A stretch of DNA of 64,000 nt from Dipetalonema caudispina. Taxonomy: Eukaryota > Nematoda > Chromadorea > Rhabditida > Onchocercidae. Location of the stretch: NCBI GenBank assembly GCA_013365325.1, contig JABVXV010000101.1, positions 1 to 64,000 of the forward strand, given 5' to 3'. The notes below the pieces were generated by a model, which saw nothing but the letters and a program-made list of their open reading frames with translations, was not told the DNA's origin and did not search any database. Positions 1 through 12,209 of the stretch are shown here, piece by piece. Position 1 is the first letter of the stretch; each line of letters begins with the position of its first letter. Position numbers and translations under genes: made by a program.

Positions 1-333
<333 letters not shown>

Positions 334-421
334 ATAATAGTAATAACAGTAATAATTCTTGATAGTTTTAAAGTTCTTTCTTTTTTCTGAAGAGGAAATA
401 AAAACTTAAATTTTTTTTCAG

Positions 422-2800
422 AAACGGTGCCAACCTGGACATCATATGGTTATTGGTTACGTTACTACCGTCATCGGATCATTCGCTTATGGCCAGCTTA
501 TATATATGTGCTGGTGGATGTTGGAATGCGTGCATCAATTCAGCATTTCCACCCGATGTGGCCTCCCACTGATCCTGCTGTTCAGTGTCCGAAGCACTGG
601 TGGGAAAATGTCCTCTTTGTTAACAGTTTGTTTGAAAATCGTTGCATGCCGTGGACATGGTCAGTTGTATAAATTTTATCAGTTTGTCCAATTCTTTGAA
701 ACCAAAAAAATAATTTATGTTATTTCGTGATTTTAGAGGAAAAGCAAAGAGAGAATAGAGATGTTGAGGCCTTGTCTGGAAGCGTTGTTGAAATCGTTAG
801 GCCATATTGCAGATTAACAGAACCACTGAGACAAGTAATGAATAACTAAATATTGATATTATGTCTTAAATTTATTAATGAACAATTTATTACTACGAAA
901 TATGTGTATTCAGTGATGTGGAGACTACGTTGGACATAACGCATGTGAATTCACTGTTGCGAAAGGTCTTAATCCTACACTCCGGTAATATTCCGCTAAA
1001 TGAAGTACCACTGATATTGATTGTGTGATCTTCATCGGTCAACATGAGATGACCGATCGGCTGCTGCAGTAGCACGAACTTAGTACCACAATGGATAAAT
1101 CCAGACGGAAGCCATTTTACCAAACGAGTGCAGCAGTGCGGTATAAATTGAAGTTAATTGCAGGTACATTGGTACTGAATTCATTTACTACCTCTTGTCA
1201 CCGATATTCTTATTATTGCTTCATAATGTGCCACGAATCGGGTTCGCTCTCTCAGTGATAACTATATTGTCATCTAGTTTTCTGAATATATTTGGCATGA
1301 TACATTGGAACTTTCCACCAACCCAGTTGCTCTGGAAACAACCGGAACTTTTTAGCGCTGATTTTATTAAGGTAATTTTTAATTGAGGAAATATTCTATA
1401 CAAGTCTCAATCAAATATTAAAGCCGAAATCGCGACTAAAATTTTCGTAATTAATGTCAAATCTGTTTTCCGGTTGAAATTAGACGACCGTATCGGACTT
1501 TTTACCTTTTTTCCTGAGGAATTGTCGAGGTAAGAAAGTGAACAGTGGTTGTTGAAATAAAATTTGGAACGAATTTAATTGAATTGTTGAAACAAATTCG
1601 TCGTTGCAGCACCACGTATTGATGTACATAAAGCCACAATATCGAATAGGACCATATATTGTTGGTTTATTGTTGGGATATTATTTAGTGATTGTTCAAA
1701 AGCGCGCAAAACAAACGCGTCAACAAAGTATGAGATTGGAAGCACTCGGTTGGACTTTTGCATCCATTGCTTGTTTCTGGGCCATTTTTGGCTTGTATCC
1801 GGCTTTACAGGTACACCCTGCTACTTTTCTTACATAATTCTGAAACAGCAGTTTGTGCTCAAATTGAAATACTGTAATGCGAACTATCTTCCACTGGATA
1901 TTTTCTGATGTCGATGGGAAAAAAAACGGAGTTAGAACATCATTCAGTGAATTCCGGCACTGTGCTCTTATGGTGTTGTTAAGAATGTGACTATGGCTGA
2001 AAGTCTGAAGGAACGCCGTCAGCTCACTGATTGGCACGTTCGTTTGATATTTCTTTTCCAGAAAAATTCAAAGAACTTCATTGTTTTTTAGGGTTGGGAT
2101 TGGCGCATGTATCATCTTTTCTATGGCGGTTTCCACCGGACAGTATTCGCTTTGGCTATGGCTTGGCTTATTTACGCTTGTCACGTCGGCAATGGAGGGA
2201 TCATCAACAGAGTGCTTAGCATGAAATTATTCATACCATTATCATCGCTTTGCTATTCGGTAATTATTGCAGTTCATCTACAATTTTTCATTTCATTACA
2301 TTCGTTAGCTATGATCGAGAAATATTTTTAGCACCACCGCAATGTCACAACCAGGTATTCTAGCTATTACTACTGTGTTAAGGCTGTTTTTACTGAGATA
2401 GTTATATAGTGAGATATACGGAGAGTTTATCAAGTCGCTGACCATCCGAATACTCATTTTCATCTAATTTAGTATTCACATATTTCAGGTATATTTGGTG
2501 CACATGGTGTTAGTAGTATTCACATATCTGTTGGTACCATTTCCTATGGTTTATACAACAAAATGGCCAATTTTTGGACATTGTATAGTACAACTTACAC
2601 TATCCTACTTTTTTGGTATTATTTGTGCGTTGCTTGCCGAACTACCAGCATTGAATCTAGAAAGGATCATCTTCCAAGATGGTCATAAAAATACTGCAGT
2701 GCAACTGGCTAAGAATTACGGGCTGCAGCAATCTAAACTGCCAACATCAGATGAAATTTGCATCGTATCATACAAGGAGGATTCTATCTGCTTCTTTTGA
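422..2800 (+). CDS. NRF-6-like acyltransferase 3 family membrane protein (5'-partial)
   Basis: Five exons are visible: 422-659, 1164-1371, 1610-1810, 2092-2259 and 2489-2800, with GT-AG introns in consistent phase; the stop is at 2798-2800. The product is the C-terminal half of a multi-pass protein of the NRF-6/NDG-4 type (acyltransferase 3 fold), a large nematode family involved in lipid handling and drug uptake by gut and yolk. Visible signs are the membrane-edge motif YYRHRIIRLWPAYIYV, conserved PxVQCPKHWWENVLFVNS-like and CMPWTWYIGTEF segments, GWDWRMYHLFYGGFHR, and at least six hydrophobic helices. The N-terminal NRF domain lies off the left edge. Many paralogs exist, so the exact ortholog is not assignable. 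I see no disabling change. Confidence 0.9.
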
Positions 2801-4652
2801 CACTTTTTATATATAATTTATAAAGTTATTAGAAATGATCTAAAACATTTCATAGAAAAATGTTCAAGCTTGCATAGCGTAATTCACAAATAACATGATG
2901 TGAAGTGTGCAGTAAAAATAGAATTGGCGGATGGTTCATTCCTGATGTACAGTGAAGGAATAAATAGCTGTAAGCCATATAGGTTTCGCTAGCTCTTGGA
3001 AATAGATAATTCATAACAAATATCTTCCCACGACTTACTCTGTGTTTCCCTATAATATTATAATGTCAAATGTTACCGATTATCGTACTTCTACCATGCG
3101 AGATAACACCATACCAGTCAAAATTTACCTTGAAAGGATGTATTTAATCCTACCAGTTGTCTTTTTACCGTCTTTTACTGTGTTGCCATAATCTTTTGCT
3201 ATTGTCAATTCTAGGAGATGATTTATGTTAGTTAACTCTCATAATTGTCGACTTGTAGCTAAGAAGCAATAATGTGATTGGCTTTTTGAGTAACTAGAAG
3301 TTTTCACAACATTCTATTACTTGACTACCCGAATAATACCTGAATACTTAAGTCTCTTCTCAATATCCCACAAGTTACTTCTGTTCTTATGATAAAATGT
3401 ATAGCTTTGTTCACGTGAATTCCCATGGGACAGTTCTTCGGATGTACATAGGAATTTTGAACTGCATACCTCTCATTGCAGTCCACTACGTCACCAAATA
3501 TCAACGGTTTCGTTAATTTAATTGAATTCTCATGCAAAACAGAAGTGTATCTTATAAATGGGGAATTTCAGTGAATGCATTTTCACATGGTAATTTCAGC
3601 AAACGCACTCTTCTAACAATCTCATTGTATTACGCGCTGTATCAGCTTCTACTCGTCCACTTCTTCCCCTTTCATCTCATTTCCTTTTGATACCTATCAA
3701 TTAACTAGAATAAACTCGTTTCTGAAGGATACAGTACCTGATTGATGGAGATTAGTTATTATCGAAAGGTACGATTCGAAGTTTAGTCATGAGATGCCCG
3801 CTGCATTATCATCAGGTTCTAGAAAAGGCCCAATAACTCAGCTTAACATATGCACACAGCAGCCAACTCCAGTAACAAAGAACTGCGGAGAACAATGTCC
3901 TCATTGTCGCGTAACTCCTGTATCACAGAAAGTTGAGTGAAAAGCTGTCCTCACAAGAGAACTTCAATCTTTAGAAAAACTGTCCCAAAGTATCGGAAAA
4001 TATAGGAGGCACATCAGCGGATTTGTGACACAAACGCATTTCTTGTCCAACCACATGGCAGGATTTGGTTCTTTATATCTGATCTACGCATATAATTGAA
4101 AAAAGATCGAATCAGAATAAGTCCATATTCCTTCAATTTAATGTAAATTTAAAATGCTATGTTGAGAAGTGAATTTCAATAACTGCTGTTTTAACACATC
4201 AAAGTAACGTCACAAAATATCACTGTAGGTATTTGTACATGAACAGAGGATCATATAATTAATAAAGATAAACGTGTCGCGTAAATCATTTAAGATCCTC
4301 TGGAATAAGCATCACCTACATGGCATAACACTTAGTGTTAGCAAAGAACATTTGGATAATAATGATGAAAAAAAATCGTAATAAGCCGAAAGTGACGTAA
4401 CTTTTAATTAATAACTAGAAGAAGGCAGTTCCCTCACGAAGCATGTACAGATCAAAAAAAAAACATTTCGACAAAGAGTCAATTATGGATCAAAACTAGT
4501 AGGAAATGATATCAATGAAGTTAAAAAAGCCCTTGTATGATATTGAAGAAAAGTGATTCCAATGCGTCAGAAAACTGTGCCTTCCTATGAGCTGTAAAGA
4601 TGGACAATCACGCCACAGCAACAACTCAACAGTATTCCAAACAGAGGTCATT
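2801..4652. other. Intergenic spacer between convergent genes
   Basis: This is mostly AT-rich sequence between the 3' ends of the acyltransferase gene and CDC37. A possible polyadenylation signal AATAAA occurs near 2957. Two stretches have unusual open frames: 3746-4099 on the plus strand (listed separately) and about 3570-3325 on the minus strand (about 80 codons, no recognised similarity, no good acceptor). Nothing else is supported. Confidence 0.6.
3746..4099 (+). other. Exon-like open segment with one internal TGA
   Basis: A plus-strand frame is open from 3746 to 3937, stops at TGA 3938-3940, then continues open in the same frame to TGA 4097-4099. The first part contains the cysteine cluster KNCGEQCPHCRVTPVSQ (CxxxCxxC), and the second is helical and basic. 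There is no in-frame ATG before residue 16 and no strong splice acceptor. It could be a decayed exon, an unmodelled exon or chance. The opposite strand here encodes a short signal-peptide-like stretch beginning MRTLFSAVLCYWSWLL, so even the strand is uncertain. Confidence 0.2.
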
Positions 4653-6422
4653 TCAGGATCCTTCATTTTCATTGATACTTTCTTCTTTAGCTGTATTTGC
4701 GTCCGGGATCCACAAACCGCTGTCAATACATCGTTGCAAATGATATGTAAATACTTCACGATCCATCTTCTCGGCGACTTCTTGCAGGCGTGACACTTCT
4801 TGACTATCAAAAGCAGCCCTCATGTCCTGAAAAAGAGAAAAAAAGAAAGAAACTTATATATAAAGATGCGATGTGAAGCGAACTCTCGCGAAATGTCGAC
4901 AAGAAAATTTGATATCATCTAAATAAAACAAGAAATAACCTCAGGCAAGCTTTCATACACTTCTTGAGGATCCAAACCACCGGGTGATGCAGCAATACGC
5001 TTTGCCTTTTCTTCTGCTTCATATTCGGCGATCGCTGCATCACGTTTGTCTTTGCCTCTCTTACGAAGCCTATCGCAGAAAGCATCAACTTCCTGTCGAA
5101 ACATTTTCGCATAAGATGGATCGGCAGCACGGAACCTGTACGCTAAGTATAAATTATCTCCCGTTACATCTATGTTAAAGAGGTTGTTAATGCAGAAACA
5201 TAAGACTTTCGAATTTAGCCATTCTAACAAGACCAATATTGCTGATAATTCAAAATAAATTCCTCTGCTACAGAAAATATATGAATAAGCGCGTGGTAAA
5301 CATGGCAATATAAATTCACTTTTTAAAAAAATTTGTGATAACATTTGTGTTGGTTGCAAGTGCATGAAGAGTTTTCGACAGTTCGAGCAAGTACTGAATA
5401 ATAATACACTGTTCCGCCATAACACACATCTTCTTATCCTAAATCACATAACAGCACTAGAATAGGATGTGGATACTAAAGTTCAAGCATTAAAAAGCAT
5501 CAAAAAAGAGACTTCACCAAAAGATGCTTTTCACCTCGAATTCCATTGCAAGATTAAGCGCTTGAATGGTAAGCCAACTAGCAGCGAAATCGGATGCCAG
5601 ATGAGGGTGCTCCAATAAATACTTCTCGGATTCTTCTAAGCCATGTAGAGCGCCAAATACTTTCAGCAACTCTTCGTTTTTAGCGAAAAAATCGGACTGC
5701 AAAACGATGTGTAGAAAAAACAAAAGAGAAGGAAAGATGGCAAAAAGATAAAAAGATGAAATACATATGTATCCTACCTATTTATGTAATCAAAGTTGTT
5801 AAACAACAAACCATGCGTTTACTTTCCTCTTCCTCGGATAATTTTGGCAATTCGGTTTTCTTATCCACTATTTTGTTGATACGCTGAAAATCGCAACAAG
5901 AATTAGAGGAGAAAAAGAGGAAAATAAGATATGGAGAGATAGCATAACGAAAGAAACAGAAGGTCAAGGACCGATTTACTGAAGGCTTCATGACCAATCG
6001 TATCTACATTCCATGGTTCGTTCTTCTCTTTCTCATCCAATTCTTTCTCCTTTTTTTGATATTCCTCTTCCTGCTTCTTAACTTCCTCAATTTCAAGCTC
6101 CAATTTGATCCTTTCCTTGTCATCCAAGTTACTGTTCTTCAACTTCTCTTGCACTTCCTACAAAGTGCGGAAAATAATTAGTAGAACAAGATAAACAAAG
6201 ACAAAAAGAAAGAGAACTCTTCGAAGAGCTAACCAATATTCGTTTCTCCACAATTGACTTCCCTTCCATTAACCTCTCCTTTTCTTGCTTACGCTCAGCC
6301 ATACGTTCTAGACGTGCCTGATGTCGCCATCGAAACAGCGAAGGTGTATCGATATTCGGATGAGTGTCATCCTCGTCATCTGATACTTCGATTGTTTTCC
6401 ACTTAGAATAATCCAGTGGCAT
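4653..6422 (-). CDS. cdc-37: Hsp90 co-chaperone CDC37
   Basis: CDC37 recruits protein kinases to Hsp90 in the cytosol. Seven exons: 6422-6234, 6157-5972, 5883-5812, 5696-5535, 5438-5320, 5135-4940 and 4826-4653, summing to 1098 nt (365 residues), near the usual metazoan length. The N-terminus begins [19 protein letters not shown], the family hallmark that includes the CK2-target serine, followed by [20 protein letters not shown] and a charged coiled coil (about residues 60-125). The middle Hsp90-binding region and the C-terminal [14 protein letters not shown] motif are present. The start is fixed by the conserved N-terminus; an AG (CATTCAAAG) lies one base upstream and could be a trans-splice site. 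The tail is short and ends NENEGS. Confidence 0.96.
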
Positions 6423-7605
6423 CCTTTGAATGAAACTATCAAAACAAAATAATCATAACTGATATCATTTCTCAAAAAGAGGGAGAAAATGTAAAATAAG
6501 GATAACAACAACACCACCACAATCCCAACCACTTCCCTATCCTTGCCTCCTCTTCATTCTGCTCGGTTCATGGACAGGTTGCGAAGCTTTGTACATAGCT
6601 CAATTGCACTAAGGGAAGGTAGCAATTTGTTGTGCATGTACTTCTTCTTCTTTTATCCTTCTACTCTTTATATTACCGTTACACAAATAAAACGAGAGAT
6701 GTTTTGTAAGTAAGATGAAGGACGGGAACAGATAAGCTCCATCTAATCTTCGTCAAATAATTGCAAGATGATTCCTCTTATCATGACGAGGTGCTATGGC
6801 GCAAATGCGTGTTATATTCCGGATACGATTATCCGCTTTAGGAATATATCAATGAGGAGACCAAGAAACACATTAACCTTGGCGGAGAAATAAAAGTTAC
6901 ATGAGAGAATATTGGAAAAGGAAATGCATGAAGCGATTAGCCAAAAAGTTGCAGAGAATATTCCAAAGTACCGTGATAAATGAAGTAAACTCGAGAAGAA
7001 ACCACCGCTTGTTGAGGTACTTAAGGATTGTAAAACCCAGACACACATATCTGGATGAAATATATCACCAAACAAAATTAAATGCAAATTTATGGAGCGA
7101 TATGATAAGATATAAGGACGTTATATAGCAGTATGAAAAGTGAAATATCATATCAAATTGTTGTCGCTGACTGCAGCAAATATCACATAAAATGGTACAC
7201 TATATTTCTACTTCCTTTGCTAACCATGAATCTTTCCTTCTAAAGATTGTTGGAAAACTGAGCTTATTTATGGAATTTAGTGAATATGAGAACATAATAA
7301 CGGTTCGGTATAGTATAACGGTGTGGAGAATATCTTCCCGAAATGTTCGGTCGACGGCGCATAGTGTTACTAGCTAGAAGCGGCATTTTCTTTCACTTTC
7401 TCGAAAAAAATTACAGACGATGGAGGAAAAATAACGTTAAAGGGCAGGACAGATAGAAATACGATTTGTCTACGGTTTGATCTGTGCAAGGTCGTCCCTA
7501 TCCTTCTTTCAAAACACCTTATTGCATTTCTCCAAGCCTTCTGCTTCCTTCCTTTCCATTAGCCGAACATTTTGGGTTTTAGTTAACAACAAAAACAAAC
7601 AAAAT
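6423..7605. other. Intergenic spacer
   Basis: AT-rich spacer between the CDC37 start and the oligoribonuclease stop. Apart from the degraded plus-strand coding fragment listed at 6852-7133 I see no gene or RNA here. Confidence 0.5.
6852..7133 (+). pseudogene. Degraded coding fragment of unknown origin
   Basis: Reading from ATG 6852, one frame gives MRRPRNTLTLAEK, a stop, then a helical charged stretch containing EKEMHEAISQKVAENIP, another stop, then KKPPLVEVLKDCKTQTHIW, before stops accumulate. A second frame is open for 75 codons (6901-7128). The first frame has the flavour of a helix-turn-helix DNA-binding N-terminus of transposase-derived genes, but this is only a resemblance. I do not recognise the family. 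The two in-frame stops indicate a relic if it was ever coding. Confidence 0.25.
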
Positions 7606-8646
7606 TCATGTTTGTGGGATGAAAATATTCTTCTTATACCAATTTAGTTCTTGAATACTCTCATAAATGTCATTAAGCGCTCGATGAGTATTTTCTTTTC
7701 GCGGTTTTCTCGCATATATGTCTGGATACCATCGCTTCACCAACTGGAATATGCCGATGAACAGATCAAGAATAGATGGCATCACATCTATTAACAATTG
7801 ATGAAAAACAATCTTAACAAACAATAGAAATTTTTTCGGGCTTAGAAGATAACTCTACCTCTTTTATACTGGATACATCGATGATTCGGTAGTGTAAATG
7901 TTTTTCAAGGGTGGGCATATGTTTCTGTAGGAAAATCCGATCAGAACCAATAGAATTACCACCAAGAGGGCACATACCAGGATCAGTATGCCGTTGAATA
8001 TATGTTAATATCTGAAGATTAACTTTTGATTCATAAGATCTTGATAGAGAAATATAAAAGTGTTAAACGTAACAGGTATATAGAATAAGTCAGCGAACAT
8101 TCATTCCGGAACCCTATCTGCTCTCTAGAATTTACAGCTTCATCCCTTCCTCTATTTGCTTTCATATTAAAAACAACTTATTAAAGTAATATAACTACCT
8201 CATTCTCAGCTTGTTGCATAGTTATTTTACTAGATCGTATTTCCTGCAAAAGGCCATTGGATGTGAATGTTGCTTTGCACCAGTTATCCATTCCTTCAAG
8301 AACATCTTTCGATTGTGATATAATCAAATTAAGTCCTTCTTCGACAACCTGGCAACTCATATTTCTTTATCAACAGTTCAAACTAAACTTTAAAGTCACA
8401 TCAATCCTGAATATAAATACGTAAAGTAATTAGAATAATAAGTGAAACACTAGAGATTTTTTCCGGAAATAATCACTAATTTCAGAACTTTAAATTTGAA
8501 GGAAAAAAAAACCCAGTGATAATTACCGTTAAATCAGCTTCAGTGACAACACAAGCAATTTCGACGATTGTTTTACTGTTGACATCCAGACCTGTCATTT
8601 CGCAGTCCACCCACACGATACGTTGACCTCGACTAACTTTACCCAT
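7606..8646 (-). CDS. Oligoribonuclease (REXO2-type 3'-5' exonuclease)
   Basis: This enzyme degrades 2-5 nt RNA fragments (nanoRNA), mainly in mitochondria. Four exons: 8646-8527, 8348-8199, 8011-7859 and 7743-7606, totalling 561 nt (186 residues), close to bacterial Orn. The DEDDh motifs are all visible: Exo I WVDCEMTGLD, Exo II region GNSIGSDRIFLQKHMP, then IIDVSSIKEL, and Exo III HRALNDIYESI (H-x4-D). The start at 8646 is preferred because a strong acceptor (CATTTCAG, first exonic base 8744) lies upstream and no ATG intervenes. If that acceptor is not used, the frame extends to ATG 8760 and adds 38 residues that could serve as a mitochondrial presequence; the 8646 form has no obvious targeting peptide. 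Confidence 0.94.
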
Positions 8647-9665
8647 AGCAAAAATGCTTTTACTCAACAGACGATGGAAAATACTGACAAATGCCGTCTT
8701 GATGAAGATATACAGTTCCAAAATTGAAAAAGACGGAAGTGTTCCTGAAATGAATTGCACATTAGAAGTTGACCCAAGAGTACTGCCAGTTTCACTGCTG
8801 TATTCTACAACAATACCTTAACCATCTAAGTATTAACCTAACTGGTGTTGTATTTGTATGCAAAGTCCAACTAATCTGGATAAAGGAGAAGTACAGGCAG
8901 TCCAGAATGAAATGTGAATGTTGATATAAATTGATATCCATTTATTATAATGTGAATAATCCAACTTCATTAGACATTCACTGCCTGCATTGAATAATTC
9001 CACATAATTTAAATTATCGCTATTGTACCAATTACACTTTCCTTTATTCCAGCCGTTTTGCAATTTTTTCTTGATTGATTACTACTAACTTATCCCCAAA
9101 CCGAACCACATTTTTAAAAAGCAAGTGGTGGGAATAAAGATAATCAGCTGGCTCATACTTTGTCCGAAACATACACACAGAGTGCAACAAAATATTATGC
9201 AAATAAGATTTTATGAAGGAATAAAATGATGAAGAATAAAGCAAGAATACAAACCGTTTATTTCCTCTCTTTCTTCCCAAATGGAACAGAGAAAATAAAT
9301 ATGTACGTGAAAGCAAGAAAAGATGCGAATGAAAATAACCTTCCAGTGTAGTAAGACGCATGTGTCACAATCCAGCTGTATGTGCAAATACCTTAAGCTG
9401 GCTTTTATAACAAAATGAAGCAAAAAGAATTACATCTTCAAACAAATGAAGCTTACAAAAGAACAACTTTCAGAAGAAGTGTGAACAGAAATCGAAGTAT
9501 GTCTTTTGTTTCCAAATGCAACCCGAAAAATAATGTCCATACAACTACAGCCACCTGAGTGACTTCTATTTAAAGACAACTTCAAAGAGAACAGTATACT
9601 CTACTAATGGCATTAACAAGCTTGATATTTGCAGTCGACATTTGCAGTATACAATAATGCTAACA
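8647..9665. other. Intergenic spacer with probable trans-splice acceptor
   Basis: Contains the probable spliced-leader acceptor for the oligoribonuclease gene (AG at 8746-8745 on the minus strand) and otherwise AT-rich sequence. The minus-strand open frames around 8833-9423 show no recognisable protein and have no matching splice sites. Confidence 0.5.
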
Positions 9666-10786
9666 TTATTTGGAATCAAATTGTATCTGCTGCGACAACC
9701 TAGAATTATCAAGCCAATTCTGAATCTGAGCCTTCGCGATTGCTCTAGCATGCTCGGGAAGTGCAAGCATATCAGCTGTTACACTTAATGCAAATGCTTT
9801 GTCACCATCAACGGCATTCATATCACGTTGTTGCAGTGATAAACTTCTTGTGACCATAGTTGTTCGTTCTGCTTCTCTGTGACTGCCTTAAAGTCATTTT
9901 AGGTATTTTAATAAAACTCATTCCTTCCTAGCAACTTGGATTCCTCAAGTATTGGTTCATGGGTTATAGTTTTGAAGAACATTTTCCGAAAGAATTGGAT
10001 TCCTCAAGTATTGGTTCATGGGTTATAGTTTTGAAGAACATTTTCCGAAAGAAGTACTTCAATACCTCAATTAGGATATTTCGTCATTATAAAGCAAATG
10101 TACTAAATAATCAGCGATTGATTTACTAAATTCTGTGTTTTCAACAAATATAGATTTTATTATCAATTCTCACCTTGTACTGTTTTAATAGTAGTCATTC
10201 CTCCTTGTAATAGTACAGCAGAGTACGGTGAGTGATTCTGTGAAACACCGTGTTGGCCGTGCGAACTGTCTGTTAAATCATCCAAAAAGCCATCTTCGGA
10301 CAACTCCTCACTGTCATGTTTTCGCTTAACACTTCTTGAATAATGCCTAAAAAATTTTAACTTAATTTATCAATGCATCGCTAGTCGAAGTATTTATTTA
10401 ACTGAATTTATTACCCAATAATTTCGCAAGAACTATTGAAGCTGTATTTTGAACAATTTTTTAATGAAAAAGTACCTGTTTGAACAAAAATTCAAGCTGC
10501 TTTACAAGTGCAGAACCTAACTTACGTGGCTCGGTCATCTAAAAAAGGATCAATCCACATCATTTGCGGAAAAAGATCCCACTGCGACTCCTCCACTTCA
10601 CCACCGTTTGCACTTGACATCCGTATTTTCCGTTTCTCTCTTACATAACGATCGCGCACTTTCTTCCACTGCTTATAAATACAATTGATGTCTCCTAGAA
10701 AAAGGCTTAATTAAGCATAATTACAACGAAAATTGTCAGGAAAAATATGCAATAATATCAAAACTCCAAGTTATCTATTAAAAAAA

Positions 10787-10818
<32 letters not shown>

Positions 10819-12038
10819 TCATGTTAGAAATGGAAAGAATCCGCGGAACCTGGAAAATCCAAGTTTTTGATAATTTCAGCCCAAGCTTGATTTCGACATT
10901 CGGAATGTCTATATTTAGGATCCCTGATATCATATAGACATGGATGTTGCTGCACCTCTTGAATCAGTGATAGCGAGAAGGTTGGGTCGTTGATCACAAT
11001 ATGATGCGGAGTCTGGAATTGGTCACTGACCGATTTCAAATGGTCCACTTCCCAACTTAACCATGTCAACTTATTTAATTATCTCATTCTAAATCTTTCC
11101 CGTTCTTTCTTCTCGAACCGACAAGGAAAATACAAACTCCTCCGGGTGAAAGCATAACTCCTTTGCCGTCTTTAGCGCGGGCAAACTGTTGCTGCTGTCG
11201 GTCAATCATATGTGGATCCAAAAAGGTCAAATGCTTAAAGTATTGCCATCCAGTATGTTCCGCACCGTACTTCAACTTTTTCTTCTCCTTTCCATACTTG
11301 TCACGCAGCTGTTTCCAACGATTATATAAGGTACGTGCATCACCTGAAAAATTAGCAACCCTCAACATCTCAATACCTATTCATCAGGTTCATTATTTTC
11401 AAAAATTCAAAGTGCGACTGGAAAGAATTCCTTTTTAACATTAATATAACAAAGATTAGAACAATATTTCGAATGAACTATAATAGTATAATGATCTTGA
11501 AAATTATAATGATCATGGTATTCTACAACGATTCGTATCACACATATGCAGATGGAAATCACAATTTTACATTACAAATCATGTTATAGAAATAATATTT
11601 GTTGCATGCCCCTCACATCACAAAAAATTATTTACAGCTTTCATGACTTCCTCATTCATCTCATGATTATGGTAGTATTTGCAATAAGATACGTAATGTA
11701 AATGATAAAGTCCGAATAATATGAATAAGTCAACAATACCGTCGAATTGCAATATCTGTACAAGTCGATTCCACACTTTAATCTTATGATCCGCTGAGCG
11801 ATATAAACGATCCTTGGCATCATAAAGACAGCGGCTACTACGGACAGCTTCAATAAGACGTAAGTTGAAGGAGCACGGTTCTGGCTCTTCCATTGAATGA
11901 CTTAACACTCTCCTGAAATTGGAAGAATCCTCTTGTCTACCTAATTCGAAAGTAAAATTATCAATGTTTAACTTACAAGGATAAATCCGCCTCGCTATCC
12001 TGCTCGTACACTGGTGACGGAGACTGACCACTCTCCAT
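9666..12038 (-). CDS. Tandem MADF-domain transcriptional regulator
   Basis: Seven exons: 12038-11977, 11912-11740, 11343-11138, 11012-10850, 10694-10526, 10346-10174 and 9886-9666; all phases agree and the total is 1167 nt (388 residues). Two complete MADF (Myb-like, Adf-1 type) DNA-binding domains are seen. The first (about residues 35-120) has FNLRLIEAVRSSRCLYD and YNRWKQLRDKYGKEKKKLK. The second (about 155-255) has FSLSLIQEVQQHPCLYD and YKQWKKVRDRYVREKRKIR. The C-terminus (HARAIAKAQIQNWLDN) may be a BESS-like interaction tail. The start is the first ATG with a long frame downstream of a good acceptor (first exonic base 12089); an earlier ATG in that leader opens only a 12-codon frame. The gene is divergent from mrpl-20. 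Confidence 0.88.
9936..10053. repeat. Exact tandem duplication, 2 x 59 bp
   Basis: The 59-bp unit starting TTGGATTCCTCAAGTATTGG at 9936 is repeated without visible change from 9995 to 10053. It lies wholly within the last intron of the MADF gene. The identity of the copies suggests a recent slippage or replication event. Confidence 0.97.
10780..10804. repeat. A-rich homopolymer tract
   Basis: A run of about 25 adenines followed by GAAAGAAAAG within the MADF gene intron between exons 4 and 5. Confidence 0.9.
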
Positions 12039-12209
12039 ATATCACTTCCTAGTGCGGCACTGACGTCACATCCAGTTGACCATTCATTTCTGAAACACAT
12101 CCCAATTTCATGCGGCCCCTCAATAATAATAATTAGTCGTGCATCTATGTTATTGGAGATACGGCTGTAGGATTGGTGGACTGTTTATGATTGGTTTGAT
12201 CAAGGTAGG
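12039..12209. promoter_or_regulatory. Divergent promoter region of the MADF gene and mrpl-20
   Basis: Only 171 bp separate the two start codons, which point away from each other, so control elements for both must lie here or inside the leaders. A probable trans-splice acceptor for the MADF gene (GTGTTTCAG, ending at 12090 on the minus strand) is present. No TATA box is obvious. Confidence 0.55.
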
